NCBI RefSeq assembly: GCF_004379255.2
Contig: NC_056044.1
Location: 10,828,001 to 10,892,000, forward strand
Reading direction: 5' to 3'
Origin: Salvia splendens
Taxonomy: Eukaryota; Streptophyta; Magnoliopsida; Lamiales; Lamiaceae
Length of the DNA stretch: 64,000 bases
Part shown: in pieces, positions 22,802 to 35,165 of the stretch
Layout of the letters: each line of letters opens with the position of its first letter
Numbering within the stretch: position 1 is the stretch's first letter
Notes under the pieces: generated by a model
Seen by the model: only the letters and a program-made list of their open reading frames with translations
Told to the model about the DNA's origin: nothing
Databases searched by the model: none
Translations under genes and position numbers: made by a program

Positions 22802-23654
22802 TGTAGGGATCAGACCAGTCCAGGTTCACTAATTACCGAGACCTCTTTATTCTTCTTACAAGAGAGCTCAGCCAAACTCTAACCACGCGGCTGATATTAA
22901 TCAAGGTTACAAGTATGTTTACAAGTAATATATCCTAGCTATTACAACTCTCTGTTGGAACCCTAGCTAGCCCCTTGATTACTCCACAGCCTACACACTA
23001 AGTACACGAGTCAGTAATAACAAGTAAGATCCAAAAGGATCCAAGGTATTACACACAAGAAGAACAAGAAAAACAGAGGACACCGAATAGATCAAAGATT
23101 TTGGCTTAGACACCCGCCAACAGTTCAGATCTATTCAACCTGAACCAGATCCAAGGGAGCACCGTTGAATCGACTAGAGATCACCCTCAAACCGCCGATA
23201 CCTTCACCACAAAACCCCTTCATACCGGATCAAGATCCACCGAACACAATCTCAGAGTAAAGCCCTCACACACAAAACCCTAATTCTCACCAACACTCAC
23301 ACTGATCAATCACGCTCAGAGTAGTGAAGGATCAAAAAGAAAACTACCGGAGAAATCATCGGAGAAGAAGAGAGAAGAGAGAGCACACACTGAATCAAGT
23401 TAGTAGAGAGAGAGAGAGAGAAGTGTAAAATATGGAACAAAAACCGGCATACACTTCACACATAACAAACACAACCCTCCATCCAACGGTGCAGAAACAT
23501 AATCCAAGTGAAGAGGAGACGTGGCAGCAATCGGATGGTGGAGAGCAAAGGTCTTCGGGCTAATAGGCTTGGTCATATGGACCAGGCCCAATAATTTGGC
23601 ATTGGACCAAATTAAATCACAGCCCAAATAAATGTCCACCAAATATATTCAACA
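22802..23654 (-). repeat. Ty1-copia 3' LTR
   Basis: On the minus strand it begins TGTTGAATATATTTGG and ends GATCCCTACA. It is nearly identical to 31356-32184. A GA-dinucleotide run lies near 23407-23422. Just outside the LTR the minus strand reads CCAAGGTAGAGTA, a likely remnant of the polypurine tract. Confidence 0.93.
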
Positions 23655-23699
23655 TACTCTACCTTGGACTTTATTATGGGAAACCAATCTGAACTGGGG

Positions 23700-25550
23700 G
23701 CTAAGGCTTAAAATCATCACAGCCTACAAGGCAGCCCCGTTAGCACCAAGGAACAAAGTTCCCTTGCATTTTGGGTAGCCACCAGGTTGCCTTTAGACGC
23801 AGAGGGCTGACACCCATTAGTCTAGAAGGACTTCATGCCTCCAGCCACCTAACACCCTTACCACAGCTGATATGGTGGCAGAGGTCTTTCCCCCGGGACA
23901 TGCAACCTATCCTAGATCAAAGTGTAAAAACTTAATGCAGAAAAGCAGTTTTTCTAATGGTAAGGGCTTAGTTCCTATGTCAGCAAGATTTCTATCTGTA
24001 TGCACTTTTAGAAGAAAAACTTCACCCTTTTCAACAATATATCTAATGTAATGAAACCTCACATCTATATGTTTTGTCCTATTATGAAAAATAGGATTTT
24101 TACATAACTGAATATATTCTTCACAGTAGGAGAATCCTTCACAAACGTAAGTTCAGAAAGAACTCCCTTTAATATATGAGATTTCCAACTAATATATGAC
24201 ATGTAAACTGTAAACACATAGGAAGTGGTTGACTTCCTCTTATCCCTGTCATTAGCATAGTTGGAATCCACAAACCCAGTGAGTGAAACACCTTCATCAC
24301 ATTTAGAATAACAATGCCCATCATTAGCAGTGAGCTTCAAGTATCTCAGAAGACATTTTAAAGCTTCCCAATGAATAGAACCAGGATTTGACATATACCT
24401 ACTTAGGCATGACATAGCATAGGCAATGTCAGGCCTAGTACTCACCATCAAATACATCAGTGACCCAATAGCATTAGCACAAGGAACTTTCTTCATAGAA
24501 TCAATATCAGACTGAGACTTAGGACACAGGTCTCTACTCAACATAAAATGAGCAGCTAAAGGCACAGAAGCTGGTTTAGCATCAAACATGTTAAATTTTT
24601 TCAGAATTTTATACACATAAGGTTCTTGATGCAACACAAGGGTAGAGGCTTTTCTATCCCTAAAGATACGTATCCCTAAGATTTTCTGAGCATCACCTAG
24701 ATCTTTCATATCAAAATTCTCACTTAAAGCAGTTTGCACAACCTTTATAGTTTTCAAACATGGACCCATAATAAGCTTGTCATCCACATACAACAGTAAG
24801 AAGACAGACACAGAATCAAGGTTTTTAACATACAAACATGCATCAAAGGTACTTCTAACAAAGCCTAACTTCTGCATACATGTATTAAACTTGATATTCC
24901 AATGTCTAGGGGACTGTTTTAAACCATACAAGGCTTTTTTCAACCAACACACATGATTGGGAACTTTGGATCAACAAAACCTTCAGGTTGCTTCATATAA
25001 ATGGGTTTATCAAGATCACCATGCAAGAAAGCAGTTTTAACATCCATTTGTTTCAATTTCCAATCAAAATGAGCACATAAAACAAGCATTAACCGCACAG
25101 TAGTAAATTTAACAACAGGAGCAAAGATCTCAGTATAATCTACCCCCTCTTATTGAGTAAAACCTTTGGCCACAAGTCTGACCTTGTACCTATGACCCTC
25201 CACCTTATTTTTCAATTTATAAAGCCACCTTGCAATCAACCACAGAGGCACCAGGAGGTAAAGGCACAAGGATCCAAGTAAGATTAATTTTCAGAGAATG
25301 CATTTCCTCACGCATGGCTTTATGCCATTGACTCCAGAACTTTTACTTAAGAGCTTGCTTATAAGATTGGGGTTCATCCCCATCAAATTCATACACATTG
25401 AAAGTCAAGTTTATTAGAGCAACCAAGCCAACATAGCCATCAGACTTAGAAGGTTTCTTCACATTCACCTTTCTAGTTGTATCCCTAGATAACAAATAAT
25501 CTTGCAAGTTGGGATTATCAATAGCATTTTGAATACCACTGGGGCACTTC
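23700..25550 (-). pseudogene. Ty1-copia reverse transcriptase and RNase H part of pol
   Basis: Begins after the nested insertion with IQNAIDNPNLQDYLLSRD, then the RT: LVAKGFTQ, stop, EGVDYTEIFAPVV, QMDVKTAFLHGDLDKPIYM, and the catalytic LLLYVDDKLIMG (YVDD). RNase H follows: GSLMYLMVSTRPDIAYA, GFVDSNYANDRDKRKSTTSY, ISWKSHILK. The tail (VKNIFSY, DVRFHYIRN) is frameshifted near 24120. Several in-frame stops (around 25340, 25225, 25160, 24950) show it is dead. Confidence 0.9.
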
Positions 25551-28440
25551 CCCAAACTTAAACACTTGGTTATCCTCAAACAAGAAGAAAGAAATAAGAA
25601 AACAAACTCATGTAAGGATGTTGGAGTGTCATCATTGCCTTAATAGAAATATAGTAATCAACAAGTATCAATGGCCTCGTAGACAAGCAAAACATTATAT
25701 AAAGTGTTGCTTCAAGTTACTATCATGTAGTCAATCTTGCCAAATTGCCCTCACAAGGAGAAAATGCATGTGCATTTGAAAATTTCACTCACTCTCAAAG
25801 TGTATATAAGCTCATGACATCACTCTCAAATCATCAAGGCATGCATAGTTTACCATAGGCTTGCTCGAAATCTAAACTCTCCTCTACTACGGTGTGATTA
25901 AAGATCAAAGGTCCGAAAGGTCTTCTCTATAGGTTGTAGTGTAACCTCTTTGGATAGGTGAGGTAATTTTTTGCTAGTTCTAGGCTTTGCCTAGACTCTT
26001 CCCATCTATCAACATTCCACTTTTGTCTTTTCCAACCTTCAAAGCACCCTTTTCACCAAATGCCAATTATTCACTATTTTTCCCTTTCATTTTTTTTTCT
26101 CTTTTTTTTCTCCATGCTTTGCATGGTATAATCACTATTCTTTCTTTCATTTTCTTTTGCTTTTCTACTTCAACAAGCTTGATTTTCAAAAGTGGGACAC
26201 AAGAAATTCAACCCCTTGGTTTGTCAAAGGAAAGGTTTATCGGCTCAAAGTGGGCTAACAAGGATTATTAACATGATAACAGGTAATAGTAAGATTTGAC
26301 TAACAACGATGGCCTAACGTCCTCCCTTATCTCTATAATCACTATATAAACTCAAGAAGATCGCGAGCAAGTTCTAGAAACATATGTCATGCTTGAGATA
26401 AAACACACATTTAGGAACAATATAGGCTCAATTCTCACAAGGTCATTTTGGCAAAAGACAAGGCACCATGCAATTCACTTTAGGCAATTTGAAATGAAAA
26501 AATTACATGTTACTTAGCCATATCAACAAGGTTTTCAAAAAAAAATTGCACATAATCATCATTGGCAACTCCTCCAACATGTCTCACACTCGTTCAAACT
26601 TCAATTTTCTTACCCTACTGTCATCCTACCTAAGGGAGATTATTCAACACACAAAGAAACAAAAAAAACATTCCTAAAAAGAAACAGAAATACAAAAACA
26701 CAAGTGAAACAAGGAAAACATTTCCCAAAAATTCAACAATCCAAAGCCAAAGAGAGAGGTAAGAGGGAATCCTCTAGACACCCCCAAACTTATTCCAAGC
26801 AAAGCTAAGATAAGTTTGAAAGAGGGAGTGGATTTTGAGAGGACCTTCCATCTCTTTTTCTTCCCGACGGTATGCAATTCCACCACACAATTATCGGCTC
26901 TAATCACTATTTTTTATACCCGTGAAGAACCTCAATTTGTGATTGAAGAGTATTTTGAGCTCTTGTTATCCTCCCTTGTCCAACTCTCCTTCTCGGCTCA
27001 AGTGGTAGACACCTTGAGCGCGTAAGGATACACACCTACAAAAGATAAGAGAAGAACAAACCAAAAGTTACAACTAAGCAAGAAATTTAAACTAACTAAA
27101 ACAAATAAAATGTCAAAACTAGTATTCTCCATCTTATCACAATATCAAACACAAAAGTAAATTTAGTCCCCGACAACGGCGCCAAAAACTTGACTCGTGC
27201 TAATTTAGCAATCAAAAGCGTCACCCGCAAGTGTACGAGATATGTAGCACGTGGCAAGTTAAAATTATCGATCCTCGAAGACTAAATGCTGGAATGAATA
27301 CTATGATGCAATGTCAAATACTATTTAGACTAATGAAGGGGGTTTTTGGTTTTTGTTATCTAAAGACAATAATAAACTAAGTAAAAAATACAATTAAGAT
27401 CAAATAACCAAAGAAAGCAAATAAAGAAAGTTTTCAAACAATATAGGAAAGGTAGGGATATGGATCCGTTGGTATGTATCACGGGTGTCACCTAGGGATT
27501 ATGCTCATCTATTGGGTCTCATGCATGGTTAGGAAGGTCGGGACGATTGGATAGACCCTCTCTCGGGTGCATCTAACACGTTGATCGGACTCTAATGTTG
27601 GAGTCTCCTCCCAACACTTCAAGTCCGACTCCCTAATTCTACGGACCCAAGCCCTCTCTCTAGATATGCATCTCTCGATTACATAAAATGCACGAAGTTG
27701 TTGATTATTTAACAATCTAATCAAGCATTTCTCAATGACAATAATTAGAACAAGATATATCAAATTGGTAGCTAAGCAATTGGATAATAAGAGCCCAATA
27801 ACCAACAAAACCGCACAAAGAGATAGATAAACATAAATCAAGGTTTAATCCATGATTTCCATACAAACTTCACCAAATCCCTAGAGAAATCTAGCTAGTC
27901 ATGGTCAAAGACAAAAAAAAAAAGAAATACAAAGAAAATGGAAAAAAATATAATAGAAAGATAAACTAGAACTCCCTATAGGTGGGATTGATGGCGGGGA
28001 GTCTTCTCCTTCAATCTCTTGAGAGGAGAAGCTCCTTGGCCTTCAAACCCTCTCCATTCTCTTGTTCAGCTCTTGATTTGTTAGTGTGGGAGTTAGGGCT
28101 CAAATACGTGAAGACCCCCTCTTATATCCGGAGCGAAAATCAGCAAAATAAAGAGTCTGTGTAAAATGCCCGACCGGGCGATCCACAAATAACAAAACGC
28201 CCGACCAGGCGTTCTCTCTGGAACCCGCAATCTCTGCAAAACGCCCAGGCTGGCGTTTCTTCGGATGAAAAACGCTCGACCGGGTGAACTCTCTGGAATC
28301 ACCCCGTTCGCTCCGTTTTGCCCGTTTTAACCTGTTTTTACTTGAAAACTCTAACAAACTCATTACTTCATCTAATTGATTACTAAATGGGTGAAAACCT
28401 ATAATAAACACCTTAATTCAACAAAAACATAAATTAATCA
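25551..28440 (-). mobile_element. Nested Ty3-like LTR element (Athila/Tat type), 3' LTR absent
   Basis: It interrupts the copia pol between integrase and RT. On the minus strand a putative 5' LTR runs from TGATTAATTT (28440) to GAGTCA (27191), then AGTTTT and a primer-binding site TGGCGCCGTTGTCGGGG (27183-27168). That PBS is typical of Athila/Tat and related Ty3 elements. The interior has no recognisable gag or pol. It ends near 25551 in GTTTAAGTTTGGGG, a motif usually found shortly before the 3' LTR of such elements, so the 3' LTR seems lost. No target duplication was found. Confidence 0.72.
27168..27183 (-). other. Primer-binding site of the nested Ty3-like element
   Basis: The minus strand reads TGGCGCCGTTGTCGGGG six bases after the LTR end. 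It is complementary to the 3' end of a tRNA of the type used by Athila/Tat elements. Its position fixes the orientation of the nested element. Confidence 0.75.
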
Positions 28441-28445
28441 CCTCT

Positions 28446-30912
28446 AAAACCATCCTAAACTATGACTTTGTTAGCTATGAATCACATTCTGAGCAGGAAC
28501 AGAGGAAGAATTTCTCATAGGACTAGCATGCACATCAGGAATATTATCATTCACATTTTGGGGAGGCACAACATCATTCACATTTAGATTTCCTTCACAG
28601 GGTGTCTCATTAGGTGTAAAGACTAGATAAGAATTCCAGAAAGGCTCCACACTAGTGAGTGTATCTGTGGACTCCACCTCAATAAGAGGCTCATTGTTCC
28701 CAGGTTCTAGAGTTGGGTTATTAGTCATTTTCAAGCAAGGGAATTCATCTTCATTGAAGACCACATCCCTGCTAATTATGACTTTGAACCCTGGTTCATC
28801 CCTTAACCAAACTCTATAACCTTTAACACCCTAAGGATATCCTAGAAACACACATTTTCTAGATCTAGGCTCAAGTTTGTCAGACTTAGTATGCACAAAA
28901 GCAGCACAGCCAAATATCCTTATATGAGAAAGAGATAGGGTTTTTCCAGTAAACACATGTTCAGGACATTGTCCTAACAAAGGCATAGAAGGAGATCTAT
29001 TAACCAAATAAGTGGCAGTTAACAAAGCTTCACCCCAAAACTTTTTAGATAAACCAGATTTTGCAAGCATGCATCTAACTTTATCAAGTAAGGTCCTGTT
29101 TATCCTTTCAGCCACCTCATTTTGTTGTGGGGTGTAAGGAACAGTCTTATGTCTTTTGATTCCAAAACCAGCACACAAGTAACTAATCTATTTGTTGCAA
29201 AATTCTAGGCCATTTCAGTTCTGATAGCATTAATTTTCTCACTTGTCTGAGTTTCAATCAGAGTTTTCCAAGCTTTCAGCTTTTCAAACACTTCACACTT
29301 ATGCCTCATAAGGAAACACCAAACTTTTCTTGAAAAATCATCAATAACAGATAGAAAATACATAGAACCAGAGTGAGAAGACACAGAAGCAGGGTCCCAA
29401 ACATCCATATGCAAATACTCAAGAATGCACTTACTATCATTAGCAGGCACATGAGTGGGAAAGGAAACCCTATGTTGTTTATCCAGCGCACAAGTATCAC
29501 AGAGAGACAAATCACCATGGACATCATTATCAGAAAGAATAGCATGCTTTTTCAGAATATTCAAGCCTTTTGCACTCATGTGACCTAGCCTATTATGTCA
29601 CAACATAGTTTTATCAATTTTAACAACATTGGCAAATGCTTTTTCACATGAAAGAGGAACAGTAGTACAAACATATAAACCACATTTTCTCTTGGCCTTA
29701 AACAGACACATAAAACCTTTGCAGATTTTCATGCAGTCTTCCCCCCATTTCCCCCCATACCAGCATTTTCAAGGGCAGTACAAGACATCAAATTATAGCA
29801 TAGATCAGGAACATATCTAACATCCTTCAAGTTGAGCACATAGTCATTGTCAAACTTTAAACATACTGTGCTAATACCAAGAATTTCACACTTCTTGTCA
29901 TCAGCCATTGACACAAAAGTATTAGTAACAGGCTTTAACTCAGAAAACACCTCCTTAAAAGGACTAACATGATAAGTACATCCAGAATCACAAAGCCAAT
30001 CATTTGAAGTAAAGGGGCACATAGGAGAAGCATTTATATACATCAAATCATGCACCATATACACATATTCATTATCAGCATTATACTTGGCCACATTGAC
30101 AAGGTTTTCTAGCTGACTGTTGTTATCGAGGGGTTTATTCTTCTTAGGCATAGTACAATCTTTCTTATAGTGCCCAACTTCCCCACAATTAAAACGCTTC
30201 CTATAGGTTTTAGGATCCTTACTTCTGGACCTAGACCTAAACTTCTTCCTAGAATTTGAGCTAGAACCAGAACCCTCATTGGGTTCATTACCCCCTCTAG
30301 ACTTAGATCTACCTCTGACATTTAAGACCTTATTAAAAGCATTCTTGTCAGTAGCCATTTCCCTTAATTCAAGTTCTTTAGATTTCAAGGAGCTAATGAT
30401 TAAGTCCAGAGGGCAGAGTCTCTACCATACTTAATGGAAATTTTCACATCACTGTAAGAGTCAGGTATGACATTCATTAGAGCTATACTAGTGTATTCAT
30501 CTATAGTTTTGTCATCAGATCTCTTTATATCCTGCACAAGCTTCTGAAACCTATCCACATTATCATCAATGTCTTTGGCAAGATCAAGCTTAAATTTAAA
30601 CAACTTTTCAAGCAGGTACATCCTTGAAGACATAGAAGTCTCAGTTAACAGAGTATCAAGTTGTTTCCACATATCAGAAGCAGATTCAATATGATCAACT
30701 TTCCTAATCACAAAATCAGACAGATTTAACACAATAGAAGCTCTAGCCAACTCATTCATCTCATCAATTTTTTCTTGAGCAGTGTCATCAGGTAAAGAAC
30801 CATCCACAACCTTAAACACCTTTTGCTGAATTAAAACACACTTCATTTTCTGTTTCCAAATAACAAAATCATTTTTTCCATTGAAAGGAATCAAACCAAC
30901 AGGTTGGGCCAT
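28446..30912 (-). pseudogene. Ty1-copia gag, protease and integrase part
   Basis: Gag starts MAQPVGLIPFNGKNDFVIW at 30912 and has FKFKLDLAKDIDDNVDRFQK. A frame break lies near 30400. The nucleocapsid finger reads RFNCGEVGHYKKDC: the first Cys of Cx2Cx4Hx4C is Arg. The protease has WLCDSGCTYHVSP with DSG intact. Next come the pre-integrase HGDLSLCDTCALDKQHRVSF and the integrase HMDVWDPAS, VIDDFSRKVWCFL, TPQQNEVAERINRTLLDKV, FGCAAFVHTKSDKLEPRSRK. Stops occur near 29205 and 28830. The reading ends at 28471, just before the nested Ty3-like element. It pairs with the RT half at 23700-25550. Confidence 0.92.
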
Positions 30913-31355
30913 TTTTGCACTCACTTTAGCAAGAACACAGGAAGCAAGACAGAAACACAAAACCTTGCAAACCTCAAAGCACAGAGACATACACCAAAGA
31001 CCAGACACACTTATACACAACTTTCACACAAGTCAGAACTCAAATCCTTGACTGCCACGAGCAATCTTCTGGAGGACGCAGGGGGTCACTTAGGCAGTAC
31101 CAATGCTTGGTGGTCAGGTAATCAGAAGCCAGAAAACACAGAGAACAAAGAAAGATAGCAGAAGCAAACAAACAAAGAAAGCAAGTAAAGTCCTAAGTCT
31201 TTGCCAGAGACTATCTACCAGTAGACAATAACCCAAGCCTATAGGTGGCTCTAAAACAGAAAAGGAAACTGGAGTTACAGCCAATTTACCAGATCGAATC
31301 CTCACTCGAAGGAGGATTCCACTTGCCCACCTCCTTAAGCGACTCGGCGTGCCAC
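30913..31355 (-). other. Ty1-copia leader between 5' LTR and gag
   Basis: Untranslated leader. Directly after the LTR the minus strand reads GTGGCACGCCGAGTCGC, which is not the usual TGGTATCAGAGC tRNA-Met site. The primer is therefore unidentified, or the site has decayed. Confidence 0.5.
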
Positions 31356-32184
31356 TATAGGGATCAGACCAAGTCCGGATTCACTAATTACCGAGACTTC
31401 TTTGTTCTTCTTGTTACAAGTATGTTTACAAGTAATATATCCTAGGTATTACAACTCTCTGTTGGAACTCTAGCTAGCCCCTTGATTACTTCACGGCCTG
31501 CACACTAAGTACACGAGTCAGTAATAACAAGTAAGATCCAAAAGGATCCAAGGTATTACACACAAGAAGAACAAGAAAAACATAGGACACTGAATATATC
31601 AAAGATTTTGGCTCATACACCCGTCAACAGTTCAGATCTATTCAACCAAAACCAGATCCAAGGGAGCACCGTTGAATCGACTAGAGATCACCCTCAAACC
31701 GTTGATACCTCTACCACAGAACCCCTTCACACCGGATCAAGATCCACCAGACTAAAGCCCTCACACACAAAACCCTAATTCTCACCAACACACAGGCAAT
31801 CGAAGAGGTTGCCTTCACCAGCACTCACACTGATCAATCACACTCAGAGCAGTGAAGGATCATGAAGAAAACTGTCAGAGAACTCATCGGAGAAGAAGAG
31901 AGAAGAGAGAGCACACACTGAATCGAGTGAGTATAGAGGAAGAGAGAAAGAAGTATAAAGTGTGGAACAAAAACCGGCATACACTTCACACATAACAAAC
32001 ACAACCCTCCATCCAACGGTGCAGAAACATAATCCAAGTGAAGAGGAGACGTGGCAGCAATCAGATGGTGGAGAGCAAAGGTCTTCGGGCTAATAGGCTT
32101 GGTCACATGGACCAGGCCCAATAATTTGGCATTGGATCAAATTAAATCACAACCTAAATAAATGTCCACCAAATATATTCAACA
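31356..32184 (-). repeat. Ty1-copia 5' LTR
   Basis: Near-identical to the LTR at 22802-23654. On the plus strand its left terminus is TATAGGGATC where the partner has TGTAGGGATC, so the terminal dinucleotide has mutated. It also has indels, for example near 31405 and 31760-31800. Divergence between the two LTRs could date the insertion. Confidence 0.93.
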
Positions 32185-33548
32185 AGAACAATGGAAAACT
32201 TCCTCCATTTATGGAGTTTTTTCTATAGACCCACAAGCTAAGGAAAAGTGATTCACAAGGCAAGTTGTGTTTGCAGCGTGCTCAACAAATTGTAGTAAGT
32301 CTTTTCACATGTTTGGCTTGATTTCAGGAAATGGCTTGATTTCTGAATTTTTATTTGGGATTGTAGTTTGTGATTATCTAAATTTGTTGCCTTATGCTAT
32401 GAGTATTGCTTGCACTATTGCTTTTAAGAGTTCTTTATGGAAAGTTAGACTAATTGTGTTGTATGAGAAGATTAGATCTCTCATACTTAGAGCCCTCGTC
32501 ATCCTTAGATTACATTGCACGTCTCTCTTATTTATCAAAACACAGCTAGTTTTAGAATACATTTGTGATGAGCAATTTAGATATCAGTTTCCTACTAACA
32601 AAATTTATATGCAAATGTCATTCCATCAAAGAGATAAGTCAATAACAACTTTTGTCTAGACTTCTTCTGCTTAGCTCATCACCTGAGTAGAGACACAGAG
32701 AGTATGGGAAAGTTGTGTCTTTCCAGATCTGAATCAAATGATGGTTACGGATATCAGAATACAAGTTCAGTAGCATCATGAAACTAATAAATTAAAAGCT
32801 TGAGTTAACTTTTGGCAGGTGTTTTGATCAAGCTTGAGTTTCTATCCCACCTTCAGCACAAATGATCTATGTTCAGCATACTATGCTGCAGATGAATTCA
32901 AATGAAAATCACACAGAAGATTGATTATTACCTCCTAACAGTTCATCAAGAGCCTGGCTTCCAGTAGTGATGCGAACTACTGATTTTCTCTGCATAGCCA
33001 ACAATAACTTGATATCAGTCTCTGTGCAACAATGAGTGTCTGCGTATTCTATGATGAGCTTGTTGCTCGTGAGGTTCTCCCCTTTGTTGTTACACATTTT
33101 GAATGTTTTTCATGTTTGTTTAATGGAAGGATGACGTTATGGCACGGGCTGAAGAATAACGGGCCGAAGGAATAGAGAACCCGGATCATGAAGCCATCTT
33201 CTTGGAGCTTTTTGGGAAGAAAAAGAAGAGAAAAAAATTCTGGCGCGGGGCATGCAACAAGCATATACTTCCCATTGGCTACTTACTCATCTGTGGGTTC
33301 TGCCCCCGTCAATGCTAGCCATGTCGATGAAATGGTCGAGCAACGAGTTAAAGAACATCGTGATCAAATGAAACTACAGATTGAAAAAGTGCAAGCCGAT
33401 TCAGATTGGAAAATTGCACTGGTGCGTGAGGAAGCGGCTAGGAGGGAGCAACAGATGCGAGAGGAAGCAGCTAAGACGGAGCAACAAATGGAAGATCGAA
33501 TGCACCTTTTTAATGAAAAAAATGGGACAAATAAAAAATGTGTAGTTT
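32185..33548 (+). pseudogene. CACTA TNP1-like gene, 3' part after the copia insertion
   Basis: The exon cut at 22801 resumes as NNGKLPPFMEFF at about 32190 before a stop. From 32260 to 33120 I see no recognisable coding sequence, probably intron. The last exon (about 33130-33548) encodes a charged helical tail: MVEQRVKEHRDQMKLQIEKV, EEAARREQQMREEAAKTEQQ and MEDRMHLF, a predicted coiled coil typical of the C-terminus of these proteins. It ends with a stop at 33548, 0.7 kb before the element terminus. Confidence 0.68.
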
Positions 33549-33679
33549 AGTGTAATTTTGTAAGACAATCTTATCTTTATATATTTTTGTTAAACAATCT
33601 TATCTTTTTAATGTTATTTAAGCTTTGTGTAATTTTAATATCTGATAATTTTTTATTTTATAAATAATTAAAATTATAG

Positions 33680-34255
33680 AATAAGCTACTTCTGAGCACA
33701 TGGATGTGCTCGTGAACTTGCTCGAATTAGAGGATGTGCTCGCTGCATCCAAACGAGGACCATTCTAAAATACTGAGCACCAATATAATAGGTGCTTGCT
33801 GGGTACTTGCAGTAATCCGAGCACATATACGTGCTTGCCAACCTGGTCAAACAATAGTCGTGCTCGCTGCATCCAAACCCCTCACCTCTCCAAAACACCG
33901 AGCACCCATTGGTGCTTGCTGGGTGCTTGCAGTAATCCGAGCACATACACGTGCTTGCCAACCTAGTCGAACAATGACCGTGCTCACTGCATCCAAACCC
34001 CTCACCTCTCCAAAACACCGAGCACCCATTGGTGCTTGCAATATTCCGACCACATGGAAGTGCTCGCCACTGCCGCGTATAGGTTAGTTGACCAGATAGC
34101 CGAGCACCAATAAGCACTAGGATGAAAAATGTCGATGAAGCAAATACCGACCACCTAAAGTACTCGGAAAGTAGTCGGTAAAGAGTGATATACTGAGCAT
34201 TTTCCCTTTAAGCCGACCACTTTGGTGCTCGGTAAACACCTCCTTTTTTGTAGTG
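33680..34255. repeat. Right subterminal repeats and terminus of the CACTA element
   Basis: A 120-bp unit (GTGCTTGCTGGGTRCTTGCA, then GTAATCCGAGCACATA and CGTGCTTGCCAACCT) repeats at 33792 and 33912, with partial copies either side. GAGCAC, GTGCTCG and TGCTTGC recur throughout. The array leads into GCCGACCACTTTGGTGCTCG and the CACTA terminus at 34255. Confidence 0.85.
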
Positions 34256-34964
34256 TCCTCCCCTTGTTTAATAGCTTGAGACAGAATTATACAGAGAAGT
34301 TATTTTGAGTTAAATTGTTGAGAAATCACAACCCAAAGCACAAATATCAAAATGATGACTAATAAGTGGTTTCTTCTAAACATTTTTGGCAAGAGTAGTC
34401 TTACCAATTCCTCCAATTCTGAAGATTGGGATGACATGGCAACTGGGTGTTCCGTTAGTAAGCTTATCCAAGAGTTGAAGCATCACATCATCATAGCCCA
34501 CAATGGCTGTGATGTTCAGCCTAGAGAAAGAAGATGACGAAGGATTGTTCCTCTACATTGAGGAACCAGTAGATGCAGAGACTTGTGCCTGAAGCTGATC
34601 TTTGACTGCAACAATATCCATCACCTCTTTTTTGATCAAATACATGTCTTTTATAACGTTTTCCAAACTCTCATACAAGTGGTAGTGATTTTTTTATCAT
34701 ACATGTTTGCGGCAGTGATTATTTGATCGCACGTGTCTTCGGCAGTGCTTTTTGAACCATAATTTTGTTTGGGCTCTCTACGACATCCAAAGCAATTGAA
34801 GAACCCAATCCATTTCCATTTATCTTCAGAGGTAGCACGAGAACTTTGATCCATAGTGTCTTCAGAGAAAACTCTTCAGAGATAATTTGATCGACGATGT
34901 GAGATTCAATGACATCTTCAAACGCGTAAACCCCGTTTCTGGTAGAGGAGTTTCTTTTTGGCAT
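34256..34964 (-). pseudogene. Second R1-like NLR, N-terminal fragment (right half of a split gene)
   Basis: The minus strand carries VYAFEDVIESHIVDQIISEE of the coiled-coil domain, a linker, a decayed P-loop region around 34395-34440 (GGIGKTTLAKN in broken frame), and an RNBS-A-like ISHHFDIC near 34350, then ILSQAIKQGE running straight into the CACTA terminus at 34255. The order and content complement the ARC2 fragment at 19800-20187 on the same strand. Many frameshifts are present. It could also be an independent fragment, but the exact abutment on the CACTA end favours one split gene. Confidence 0.75.
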
Positions 34965-35165
34965 GCGATTTAAGAAAAATTGTATTAAGTGAATTAAGTA
35001 AAGAAAGAATGAAATAGGAAATAAAAAAGATCAGAAATGTAAAGAGAATAAAGTAATGATAAGAAATGTGTTAGAGTTTTATTAAAAAGAGAAATGACCC
35101 ACCTACAATAGAACGTACTAAAATGACAAAATTACTCTACTACAATGGAACTGAGTAAGTACTAG
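34965..35165. mobile_element. Degenerate Stowaway-like MITE fragment
   Basis: Contains AGAGAATAAAGTAATGATA and ends CAATGGAACTGAGTAAGTA, similar to the MITE tails at 13400-13512 and 38170-38305. No clear left end. Confidence 0.45.

Larger units (their letters stand above)
22802..32184 (-). mobile_element. Ty1-copia retrotransposon inserted in the CACTA gene
   Basis: Two LTRs in the same orientation (853 and 829 bp) enclose a minus-strand gag-pol in the order gag, protease, integrase, RT, RNase H, which defines Ty1-copia. The flanking 5-bp duplication is perfect: AGAAC at 22797-22801 and 32185-32189. A Ty3-like element is nested at about 25551-28440. Stops and the lost TG at one LTR end mean it is no longer active. 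Confidence 0.95.
20188..34255 (+). mobile_element. CACTA (En/Spm) element carrying a nested Ty1-copia
   Basis: The right terminus is clear: the element ends ACCTCCTTTTTTGTAGTG at 34255, which is CACTACAAAAAAGGAGGT on the other strand. Inside lie subterminal repeats at both ends, a TNP2-type transposase fragment (about 21060-21600) and a TNP1/Plant_transposase-type gene (from 21900) interrupted by the copia element at 22802-32184. Without the copia insertion the CACTA would be about 4.7 kb. No CACTA terminus is found at the left end near 20188, where it abuts NLR codons. A deletion that took the left terminus and part of the NLR fits both facts. A related fragment of the same family lies at 41935-45729. 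Confidence 0.85.

Noticed and set aside
27509..28411. Open frames of about 100 codons on the minus strand
   Set aside because: They lie inside the LTR of the nested Ty3-like element and resemble no protein.
33686..34117. Cys-rich open frames of 117-143 codons
   Set aside because: They come from the 120-bp CACTA subterminal repeats (GAGCAC/GTGCTTGC words).
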